Assembly: GCF_024713945.1 (NCBI RefSeq)
Contig: NC_134681.1
Span: 3,449,501-3,513,500 of the forward strand
Direction of reading: 5' to 3'
Source of the DNA: Dermatophagoides farinae
Lineage: Eukaryota; Arthropoda; Arachnida; Sarcoptiformes; Pyroglyphidae
Length of the DNA: 64,000 nucleotides
A program made the translations under genes and the position numbers. Below the pieces are notes generated by a model. That model was given only the letters and a program-made list of their open reading frames with translations. It was not told the origin of the DNA and made no database searches. Numbering within the stretch: position 1 is the first letter of the stretch; each line of letters opens with the position of its first letter. Of the stretch, positions 1-24,674 are shown piece by piece.

Positions 1-8528
<8,528 letters not shown>

Positions 8529-8534
8529 TTTATT
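8529..8534 (-). terminator. Poly(A) signal of ROCK
   Basis: AATAAA on the minus strand, about 32 nt after the ROCK stop codon. This is the nearest canonical hexamer and marks a very short 3' UTR. Confidence 0.7.
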
Positions 8535-8565
8535 AAGCTAAAGAAATGATTAACACTATAGTATG

Positions 8566-13676
<5,111 letters not shown>

Positions 13677-13734
13677 TTTTTTGCCGTGATTTCACTATTT
13701 CCACTTCCAATAAATGAACTTCTTCAATTCACTC

Positions 13735-13742
13735 TATTTATA
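13735..13742 (-). promoter_or_regulatory. TATA-like box of ROCK
   Basis: TATAAATA on the minus strand about 60 nt upstream of the ROCK start codon, which would place transcription start about 30 nt before the ATG. Inferred from motif and spacing only. Confidence 0.4.
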
Positions 13743-16153
13743 TTTTGTATACTACAATTGATTAATGAATTATTTTTGTTTTTGGCAGAATTTGAAACAT
13801 GAAAATGAAACAACAAAGCTAATAATTGATGATGATGAATTGGTTTAGAATGAGAAAGAACCACCCTTATTATTATTAAAGATGGACATGGCCATGGCTA
13901 GATAGGTATATGGCTATCATTGATGATTGAAACGAGGGGCAATCACAGATTTTAATAATTCCTGCTGCTTGCTCAATGTTTTTATCATTGGCTAATTTGT
14001 CGGTTGCTGTTGATGTTGATGATGATTGTTGGTGGTGGTGGGGATGATGATGATGATGATGATGACGTTTGTTGCTTTGGATTGCGATATTTTTTTTCTT
14101 TCTTTCTTTTATTTTTGGTCGCTTAGTCACACATTAGCCATTCAGATGGTGACATCACTTTGGTTCTTCTGTGCGTTGTAGTTGTTGTTGTTGTTCCTGT
14201 TTTGTTGTTTGGTACAATTAATGAGATGATAGATTGTATAAAAAGATAGGATAATTTCTAGATGGTCACATGATAAAGATATGGTCATGGCACACCCACC
14301 AATGCATCGTAAATCAAAAAAAAAAAAAAAAAAAAATGGAATCGATTCGCTCAAAATACTACTTGAATTTTGAGCGATCTATAAAGTGGAAGAAAAAAAA
14401 CAAAATTATTGATATCACACACACACACACACACACAGACAGACACAAAAACAATCGAGCACGATAATAACGCCAGATGCATCAACGAGGTAGAGCCACT
14501 GATTGCTCTTTCTCTCTCTCTCTCTGTCTGTCTTTCTTTGTGTGTCGATGATATTTTGTTGTTGGTGGTGGTATATATACGCCGCAGCTCATTTCATTCA
14601 ATAAAATAAAAAGTTGGTTTAGATTTTTTTTTTCTCGTTTTACAGAAAATCGTCGATTTACCAACCGTCTATCCATCTATCTATCTATATATATATCTGT
14701 TAATGTTGGTCGATTAGGTTGCTATGTATTCATCATCATCGCGTGTAATGTTGTTAGCAACAGTCTGTTTTTTTTTTAGGCGGTTATATTCTGTGTGTGC
14801 TCAATCAACATTGCAACAATTTTTGTGGTCAAGCATTGCCCATTTTTTTTTGCATGTTTTTTTTTCTGTGATCATCATGTTTGATTCTCGATTCGAAATC
14901 GATGAACAAAAACAAAAAAAAATCATAACAAAACGAATAGTAGTGGTATATTGTAGCCATTGATAAATATAAATGTATCTATAATGGTGCCTGTTGCTCT
15001 CTGGGCCAGAACAAACAAACAAACCAAAAAAAAATTCTTTAGCCTTGAATTTCTAAACAAAAAAAGCAAATTTTTTTTTTATTTTTGTTGGCGCCTAGCA
15101 ACGAATTTAAATTGTTGGATAATAAAAACATGACATTCATATAAACACAGACACAGACACAGTTACCGAATCCGTTACCAAAAAAAAAAAAAAAACGACA
15201 ACAACAACAACAAATGATCATCATTATAATTAATGGTGATGACTCAGTGTTCTATCTCTCTTTGTTTCTTGCAATGATTGTAATCATGTGTCAAAAATAA
15301 ATAAAAAATTCGAAATTCTTGATTCTAAAACAATGATGACGATGTTATCAAGAAAAAAACAAACAATAACAGATTGTTGTCGTTGTTTTATTATTCTTTA
15401 AGATAAAATCAACGACAAATTCTTGGTTTGGGCGTCGACAATCAATGGTGTGTGTGGAAACAATATATATGGATCAAGTTTTGTTTATGGAATCATCACC
15501 ATACCTTCGATTTATCGATTTACAAATGGATGAACAAATTGCTGCTTGAATAGATAACGACGATTAGAATAATTTATTGTCATATTGTTGTCTACGTTTC
15601 CAAGCACACATACAATATACAGAATAACACAGAATCGATTCTTGATTCTTCATGATGATGGTATTATTCAAATGAAAGTTGAAATGAAAACAATGACTGA
15701 TTACAGATTAGCTTTTATGGGGTTATAATCAAAAAAAAAAAAAAAAAAAAATGAATGCACCATGAATTGGCACCAAACGTGTATGATGGTGCAACACATC
15801 CATCACATTATTATCAATTTGGATATATTAACTTATACACACATCTAAAAAAGAATAAGAAAACCGAAAACCAGAAAAAAACGCATGCGTCCGTCCGCTA
15901 TGTTACATTGTATCGAAAACAAAAAATCAAAAAAAAAAATCCTTGTTAAACACCATTCTAATGATCTACAGATGGCGCCATAGAATCGTTGTTTTGTTTT
16001 TTTCTTAAATAATTTGTAATCAACACAAAAAAACGAAAACGAAAACAAAAAATTCCATTCAATAACACAATTTTTTTTCGGTTGATAATATTATTAACAG
16101 CAATTTTGTACAATGAACATGGTGACATGAACATCATCATTTATGGAAAATGG
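13743..16153. other. Intergenic, repeat-rich
   Basis: Between the ROCK 5' end and the aminopeptidase 3' end. It contains an ATC repeat (14046-14065), a CA repeat (14416-14437), CT and TATC runs (14509-14526, 14671-14695) and long A runs (14313-14335, 15730-15750). No exon or RNA gene was recognised. Confidence 0.6.
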
Positions 16154-19100
16154 TCATTTTTCTTGTTGTTGTTGTTGTTGTCGCTGTAACCAATCAATCA
16201 ATTTTGGTTCAATAAATTTTTTCCAAAATATATTCGAATGTATCTTTTCTAAACTTTGTTTCACTGCCGATTTACCGGATCCAAGCGGTACATGTTGAAA
16301 ATATTGATCCACTTGATCATAATCAAATTGTGTGGAAAAATGCCACGTTGTTTCCGATATAATTGTATCCAATGCAAATGAACCCATACCAAAAATGTCG
16401 AAAATTTGTTGCCAATTTGACCGAACAAATTTCCATGCCATATCACGTCCAATTGGATTGCGAGCAACATTTTGTATGACAAAATATATATCTTGTGTAC
16501 GGATTTTCGTACGATCCAATGATGATTCCAGATATTTGGACAGTAGATAATAATTACGTGTAGAACCAATCACACCTAGTAATAATCGTTTTTCCGATGC
16601 AACAGTTGTATTGATATATTTATGCCAACAATAATCCCATTCACGATCAGTACCGTATTCAATACCGGCACTATATACAATATCTCGTATATTCGCTGGA
16701 ACCGGAACAGCATCGTTCATCCAACGGCGAAAATAATATGACGCTTTATCGATGGATGATCGATGACCATAATAAACAGCCGCACGTAATAGTATGGCAC
16801 GAAGTTTTTTCTCAAACATACCATCCTCGGGTCTTTCATTCCAATCAAGTTTTTCTACCATTGGCAATATAAGACGTAATATATAACGATGTAACAGTGG
16901 ATTTTGCGGCATTATCCCGTCGAATGTTCCGAAATGTGTTAATAATGTTTCCCATGGTACATAATCTTGTTCATTATTTTCTAATTTAAAAAGATCAACA
17001 AATCACTCCATAAATGACGTACAAACAAACAAAAAACATCTTACCTAGATATCTTGTCAGATTCATTGCGATTGCAACATCTAGATAACCATTACGCATC
17101 AATGACAATGCATCATCAATTAATCCAGCACGATCTGATGGTGAAAGTCTACCGTTCGATGTTTGCTGTTGTTGATGAAGCAATCGAATTAATTGTTGCC
17201 AAATTGATTGTTCATAATTAACACGATAAAAACCACTTTGTTTACGATTTAATTTAAACCATGGATTTTTCATCCGATCCAATTGGATTCGTTGTTCACT
17301 GGAATTAAGCCAATATACTTGATTATTGTGGTTGTTTTGATCGATTTTCGGCGTAATCAATGTTAATGGAACGATCCATGTTTGATTCACAAACATTGTG
17401 GATTTATTATCATTTAATTGTTGTTGAAATTCATCCGGACTAAGTGATGATATAAAACGTTGTTGTTTGACTATAATTTCCGTACCATTTGAATTCCATT
17501 CAACCATAATAACCGGATATCCTTGTTGGAAAATCCATGTATCCATTATGGCTGATACATTCACTGGTAATGTGGCCGAAACACGGGAAAAACATTCCCA
17601 TAGTTGACTAGTGCGTGCCGTTTCAAATTTATATCGATTCAGATAATTTTCTAAACCACGTTGTAAATTTTCCAAACCAAGAAAATCTACAATCATACGT
17701 ATTAAACATGATCCCTGGAAATAAAAAAAGAAAAGAAAAAAATGAGTTTCTTTCACTTTTTTTCAATATTTACCTTTTTATAGGAAATCAAATCAAACAT
17801 TCCTTCAATATCAGCTGGATTTGCAACTGTTGTATTGATTGGATGTGAACTAAACAATGAATCCAATGCCAATGCATGCTGTGATGTTGATATGACAAAT
17901 TGATCCAACATTCGCCTATAACCAGGAATAATGATTTGAATTAATCGATTCATTCATTCAATGAATAACTTACCATTCTGGATGTATGAAATCAACACCC
18001 AGATTTTCAACAAACGATGCAAAACCTTCATTTAGCCATAGATCATTCCACCAATTCATTGTGACCAGATTGCCAAACCATTGATGAGCAATTTCATGTG
18101 AAACAACAATCGCTACCTGTTCTTTTACTTCGCTACTAGATTCACGTTCATTATACAATAATGTTGTCATACGAAAAGTGATCAGGCCCCAATTTTCCAT
18201 GGCACCGGCACCAAAATCCGGTACGGCCACAAGATCTAATTTTTTCAATGGATATGGAATCTTAAAGAATCCTTCAAAATAGTCCAATATGAATTTCGTT
18301 GCATTCAATGCAAACATTGCATTCTGTTCCTGACCAATCGGTACCAGTGCACCGGTTTTTATGCCATTTATTGTCTCACCAGGTACGTAGGAAAAATCAC
18401 AAACAACAAATGCAATTACATATGTTGACATCGGTACTGTTGGTTCAAACATCGATATGATTTTCACAGATTTTTTTCCATTTCCATCATCATTATCAAT
18501 GATCAGACGTTTTTCATTTATTTTTTCCGTATTAAAATAGGCATTATATTGTTCATCATGTATCATTTGTAATTGAAATGATGCTAGATTTTGAGCGAAA
18601 AAAAAAGAAAAGAAAGAGATGGATAAAAAAATGAAAAGTGGAAAATTTTCCATTTTTTCATTCATTTACCTTTCATGGCTGGTTCATCGAAACAAGGAAA
18701 CGCTGAACGTGCTAATGTTGGTTCAAAATGTGTGGTCAATAGATGTCGTTTTTGTTGTAGTTTTTGATTATAATAACTACTAACATAGAAACCTTCTAAT
18801 TGATCTTCAATTTTTTTCCAGAATCCAATCGATAACCGATATTCATGATCTGGTCGTAATTGTTGATCAAATTCAATGTATAATTGTTCTAATTTTATAC
18901 ATTCACTATATTTACGTATATTGATCATTTCTGATTGATTATTCAATACTTGTGTTGATAATAATGATAATGATATGTTTGTAATGTTTAATTTTTTTAC
19001 ATGAATAATCAAAAATTCTGTCCATTCCATCACTTTTATTTGTATGGAAACATTTCCTTCATTGATCAACGAATCAATATCTGGTTGCATATAAATATCA

Positions 19101-20743
19101 TAATGTATTGGCTGTATAAATCGAGGTAGACGTACATCTTGCCATGGAAATTGTTCATTATCAGTATCTTGATAATGATTAGATTTCGATAATAATTGTT
19201 CATCATTCGAATACAAAGACGATGATGATGATGATGATGAATTATCAATCATTGATGATTGTTGTCCATAATTATTGTTGATTGTGATTGATCTGTTTGG
19301 ATCACAATAATATGTTGTTGATGGTGGTGGTTGCTTTCCGGATACATTACCATTAATTGATTGTATTGATACATTGTTCGGATGATTAGTATGTTTACTG
19401 CTATCTTCACCTATGGATTAAATATTCGAAAAAAAACAAAACAAAACAAAAGTCAAACATTTTGTTGAATTAAACAGAAAACAATAAAAAAATTTCTTAT
19501 TTTTTTTACATTTAAATGTCAGTATAAAAAAACTTTGAAATATTACTGCCAATACAATAAATAAGAATGCAGCAATGGCCATTTTGATGAGAAAATTTTG
19601 ACAAAATTTTATTGATAATAATAATGATGATGATGATGATTGTTGTTGTTGTTGTTGTTGTTGCTGTTGTTGTTGTTGTAATGATGTTGTTGTTGTTACT
19701 ACAACTGGTGGTGATGATATTGTATCAGATGATAATGGTATTAATGAATTACGACGACTATCATCATCATGATGATGATGATGAATCGATGATGATGATG
19801 ATGGTTGTTGTTGTTGTTGTTGTTGAGGAGTAGAATTATATAAAGTCAATTCAGCTGTTTGCGGTGATTGATTGATATTTGTATCTACAGCTGCTGCTGT
19901 ATTGACTATTGTAATAAATTCTTGTAGATTATTATCATCATTAACATCGATATCCATATGATTTATATTCGTGTCTGTTTTATTTACATTATTATAATAA
20001 TATGTATAATCTGATATATGTCGTCGTTGTTGTCGTTTTCGTTGTTGATTATTTGAATTGGTAATTAAATTACGAATCGATGTTGTTAGATAATTAAACC
20101 ATCCTGTCGATGATGATGATGATGATGATTGTTGTATTGGTGGTAGTGTTTGATGATTATTAATTGTTTCTGGATCATTAGTGTTATCAATCATTATCAT
20201 TTTAATTATTGAATCTTCCTCATCAACATCATCATCATTTGGGTTTGATGGTGGTGGTCGTTGTGATTGTGTCGGTAGTTGTGGTGGTAAACTATTATTG
20301 GTTGTTGGTGTCGATAAAATGGTTGCATTTGTTGCTGTATTTAACGATGATGAAGACGAAGATGACGATGATGATGATGATGATGGTGATGTGCGTGAGG
20401 ATGTTGTTTTTTTCTTATTTGAATTACGATTACAGCGATTACCACCACCACCATGATGATGATGATGATGATGATCATCATCTTTTGTTAATTGTTTTTG
20501 CGATTGTTGTTCTAAATGATGATTGTCATTCATTGATTTAATTGTAGCTGTCATCATTGTCACATTATTATTATTATCATCATATGAATCAAATATTTCC
20601 GTTTTTGATTTTGGTGATGCTTCAGCAGCAGCTGTTGTTGTTGTTGTTGTTGGTGTTATTAATGGATCATGATTGATTGGCCATTGTTCTAATAATAAAT
20701 TGGTCATCATTTCCTCGCTATGATCATTAGGTTCCATTGACAT
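16154..20743 (-). CDS. M1-family aminopeptidase N, type II membrane protein
   Basis: Zinc metallopeptidase that removes N-terminal residues from peptides; in arthropods often on gut membranes. Exons: 19510-20743, 18670-19410, 17974-18583, 17774-17915, 17045-17714, 16154-16980; total 4,224 nt (1,407 aa), phases consistent. The catalytic block is intact: substrate motif GAMENWGL (residues 785-792), zinc site HEIAH (821-825) with the third ligand Glu in NEG at 844, the exact 18-residue spacing of the family. The N-terminal beta domain (exon 2) and ERAP1-like C-terminal helical domain (ending LIDWLQR plus a Gln run) are present. A single membrane anchor is at about 388-410, so the protein is type II with the catalytic part outside. 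Unusual: about 385 residues of Asn/Thr/Ser/Gln/His/Asp-rich cytoplasmic sequence before the anchor, where most family members have 10-60. Start chosen at MSMEPND, the first ATG in frame. Orthology to a named APN paralogue cannot be decided. Confidence 0.93.
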
Positions 20744-21594
20744 TTTGTTGTTGTTGCAGTTGTACTAGATAATTTAGTTGACAAATAGATGAATTTTTTT
20801 TTTTGCTTGTTTTGTTTTCTTTTTATCATTAATTGATTCAATTATCGAACAAATCGATTTTTGCACACACACACACACACAACACAAATAACAGTAAATA
20901 AAAATACGCATTGACCAACAAGGACAATGAAAAAAAAAGAAATAAAAAATTAATGACCAACAAAAAAAACTGAACAGATCAATGAATTCGAATGAAAGAA
21001 TCGAACGTTTAATGTTTGTCCATTTGCCACCAAAAAAATTGTTCAATTAAATAGATTTTTTCAAAAAAAAAAAAAAAAAAAAAATTGTCGCGATCATACT
21101 ATATGCATCGTGTATGCGTGTTTGTTTGTTTGTTTGTTTGTTTGTTTGTCGAGAATTATATGTATTTGAAATGATGGCAGTAATGTTGTAAGCTGGATAA
21201 AAATGATACACTTACATTTATTCAGTTTGAAAAATTGATGTTTGCGTGTCTCTCAGTGTTTGTTTGTGTGTGTGTGTGTGTGTATGCGTTGTCTATGTGG
21301 AAGAAGCATAAATTTTATTATTATTATTGATTGGTCAATATTGTACTATTGATGCTGTTGCTGCTGCTGCTGCCGATGTTTCTGTTGTTACTGGACATGA
21401 TTTTTTTTTCTTGGCTGATGATTTGGATGATGATGATGATGATGATGGAAAAAAATTTTTGTCATCATCATCATCATCATCGTCGTCATTTTTGCCTGAT
21501 GTTTAATAAGTTCTTTTTTTTTCTTCTTCTTAGAAAATAATATATAAATGACGACGATGATGATGATGATGATGATGAATGCTTTTGATCTGTG

Positions 21595-21598
<4 letters not shown>

Positions 21599-21647
<49 letters not shown>
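21599..21647. repeat. (GT)n microsatellite, 49 nt
   Basis: Uninterrupted GT dinucleotides, preceded by a GAT triplet run. Likely length-polymorphic and able to adopt Z-DNA. Confidence 0.97.
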
Positions 21648-21648
<1 letters not shown>

Positions 21649-23120
21649 TTTGTAATAATGAGGAAATTGATTATTAACACTGATGACATCAACACACACA
21701 GACACATCAAGCGAAAATGGTGTTCTTTTAAATGGAAAAAAATGGATTTTGAATCTGAATAAATGAAAAAAAATGAAACTAAAACGAAAAGAAAAAAAAA
21801 CACACACTGAACTATACATACTTTGAAGTAGAGAAAAATTGAATGAATGAATGAAAAAGCAAAAAAAAAAAAAAAGAAAAAGAAAACTTTGCAGCAAACA
21901 AACTGAGATAAAGACCAAAGAAAATTGCTTCATATTTTTATTCTGTGAACAAAAAAAAAAGAGAGAATCCAAGTAAAAAAAAAATTATTCACATGTCTGT
22001 TTGTGTGTGTGTTTAGTTTGTTTATTTGAATGGAACTAGCAATGATGAAGAATAAGAAGAAGAAGAAAATGTTTTGCAATCATTCATCATTGAATGTTTT
22101 TTTTTTCTTCATATTTTCATATTTTTTGACAATAGATCTCTATGGATTTTATCCATACACACAAACACACACACAAATTCACTATGTGTGTCTGGATTTC
22201 TTTTTTTTTTTATCATATTCTGGTTTTTGTATCTGGATAGAAAAAAAAGAGAAATTCTTTTTCCATATATCCAAAAATCCATTTATTCATAGAAATTCTT
22301 TCATATTTCTAACATGTAAATATAGTAAATTCTCTTGAGATTGGTATAGTTGTGTTATTTTTTATTATTTTTTTTGGTCGCTCATTTATTTGCACTAGAT
22401 AATAAATCGGTACATTTTTATTTTCGGTTTGATCTAAAAATTGTTTTAAAAAAAAAATGAAACACACCACCAATTCACACATGATATTTCCGTTTTCCTT
22501 CTATTTATGTTTGAAAATTGTGTCAATGGAATAGGAAAGTAAAAACAAAACAAAACAACAACAACAAAAAACAAAACAAAAAAAAATTGTGGCCCATTTT
22601 AATAACCACCAACACCATTGCCACCGCCAACACCAGTAATAATACGTTGTGATTATTATTATGGTCACATTTAATCAATTTCTTTTTTTTTAGACTTGAT
22701 ACAACATACGAATAGAAAAAAAAATTGGGCCGAAATGGACAATCATCGATTAAATTGTGGACAAAAATTCTGTAACCGATTCTGTGTGTGTGTGTGTGTG
22801 TGAGTGAGTGTAACAAAACCGATTATTATTTGTCTGGTATTTTTGTCGATGTTGAATTTTACTATCGAATTCTTTCCGTCATATTCTTATTATTGCTGCA
22901 TTTATTATTACCCGTAAATGTTTGCAATTGTTGTGAATTTTTTATTATTTGTTTGTTCGGTTTTTTATTATGATAACAATTCTGTGTAATTGAAAAAAAA
23001 AATATCGGGTGTTTGGTTTCATTTTGAACAAAGAGAAAAAAAAATTAATTTATTTCACATACCATTGAATGAATAAAATAAGATGTGATGATGAATTGTG
23101 AATGGAACAAGACAATGGGG

Positions 23121-23170
23121 AAAAAAATGAGAAAAAATTTTCTGGGAAAAAAATTTTTTCTCATTTTTTT
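23121..23170. repeat. Perfect inverted repeat (21-bp arms, 8-nt loop)
   Basis: Arms at 23121-23141 and 23150-23170 are exact reverse complements around the loop CTGGGAAA. Arms are A/T-rich but contain an ATGAG/CTCAT core, so the match is not a pure homopolymer effect. Confidence 0.85.
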
Positions 23171-23895
23171 TTTGAAATTTAATCTAAACGAACAGAAAAA
23201 AAAATTGAGAATGAAAAATCACAAGACATGGACAACATACATCATGATTCGATTTTTTTTGTTGTTGTTGTTGTTGTACCACGATGATGATGAAATTCAA
23301 GCGATTAAATATATATAGTGTTTAATTCGTTTTTTTTAGAATCAAAATTTCATATTCAAGCAATGGCAAAACAGGAACTGGAAAAACTGTGTTGAATTGA
23401 ATTGCCCAAAAAAAAAACTGTGTGTGTTTGTTGAAGCAAACAAAAAAAAAACAAAATTTTTGTCCATTTTGTTTTTCATATTATCAAAAGCTAAAAATAG
23501 ATCTGATTATGATGAAAGTGAAAACAACAAAAAAATGAAAATGAAAATGAAAATGAAAATATAAAGCCTATATAAGCTTTTGTAAGTGGAAAAACTGATG
23601 ACAGCTCATTGAGCTGTAAAATTTGCAAAAAAAAAACTGACAGACACACACACAATGATTTGGCGATTTGAAAAACAAAAAATTGAAATTTTCAAACTCT
23701 AAACAAACACCAAAAATATGGATTAAAAAAAAAATTTTTTTACAAAACGATAATTCCATTTTGATGATGGCCGATGATTATGAAAAAAATCATGGAATCA
23801 ACGAATTAGTGAGTGGAGAGAAAAATCTTTTTTATTATTATTATTATATTCAAAGTCATTCATATTAATTAATGTTACTGTTTTTTTTTCTACTT

Positions 23896-23900
<5 letters not shown>

Positions 23901-23966
<66 letters not shown>
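23901..23966. repeat. (CT)n microsatellite, 66 nt
   Basis: Thirty-three uninterrupted CT units between an A/T stretch and a TGGAATAATG sequence. Polypurine/polypyrimidine, so capable of triplex DNA; a length marker. Confidence 0.97.
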
Positions 23967-23968
<2 letters not shown>

Positions 23969-24494
23969 AATAATGATTATCATCATTATTTTTAATTTCA
24001 ATGATGATAAAGCACATCTATACACGCACACACACACACACACAGAGAGAACCCAAAAAAAAATCATATGGAATTATGGTACTTTGAACAACAAACGAAC
24101 GAAAAGAGAAAAAAAACACTTGACAATTCTTTCCATGTAGATAATTACACAATACATTGGTGATTCATGTAGATGATGATGATGATGATGATGCAAAAAA
24201 AAATGTTATTAAATATCGTTACACAATGTTATGTTGACCATTGGATAGTTGTTGTTGTTGTTGTTGTTGTTATTCATTCTGGTAATGTTTGACCATCATA
24301 TTTGAACGCCATTTTTTTCTGGTTTCTTTTTTTTTGCTTTTTCTCACCACTTTGTAACCCAATATTGTAATTACTGGATCAAGTGTTGTTGTTGTTGTTG
24401 TCGGTGGTATTGTGCAACCAAAATGACACATGGAACACTGACATTAGCGACCCGAATATTTTTGTTCGATTGTGATTTTTAAAATAAATTTTTT

Positions 24495-24500
24495 TTTATT
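24495..24500 (-). terminator. Poly(A) signal of TRPML
   Basis: AATAAA on the minus strand about 175 nt after the mucolipin stop codon. Confidence 0.5.
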
Positions 24501-24674
24501 GTCAAAAAAAAGCAAAAAATGAAATGAAAAGGCATTAAATGGTGGCAAGTGAATGAATTTTTTTTTTGTTTTGTTTTGTGAATTCTTAATACATAAGCAA
24601 TTAGTAAATATTAAATATATACAAATATAATTTCGTCAATTTAAAATGATCCACCTGGACTCAATACATTTCAT

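Larger units (their letters stand above)
20744..24494. other. Intergenic, dense microsatellites
   Basis: No exon recognised between the aminopeptidase start and the TRPML 3' end. It contains (GTTT)n at about 21121-21148, a 49-nt GT run, several ATC/GAT runs (21427-21447, 21464-21482, 21557-21577), a 66-nt CT run, a perfect hairpin and many A/T homopolymers. Apparent long open frames here encode poly-Thr/His, poly-Ser or poly-Arg/Glu from these repeats. Confidence 0.65.

Noticed and set aside
19612-20541. Long plus-strand open frames opposite aminopeptidase exon 1
   Set aside because: They are antisense translations of CAA, ATC and CAT repeats (poly-Val, poly-Met, poly-Asp) with no domain.
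21388-21972. 194-residue minus-strand open frame
   Set aside because: Consists of poly-Thr/His from the GT run, poly-Ile from GAT repeats and Phe/Lys from A/T runs. No start context, no domain.
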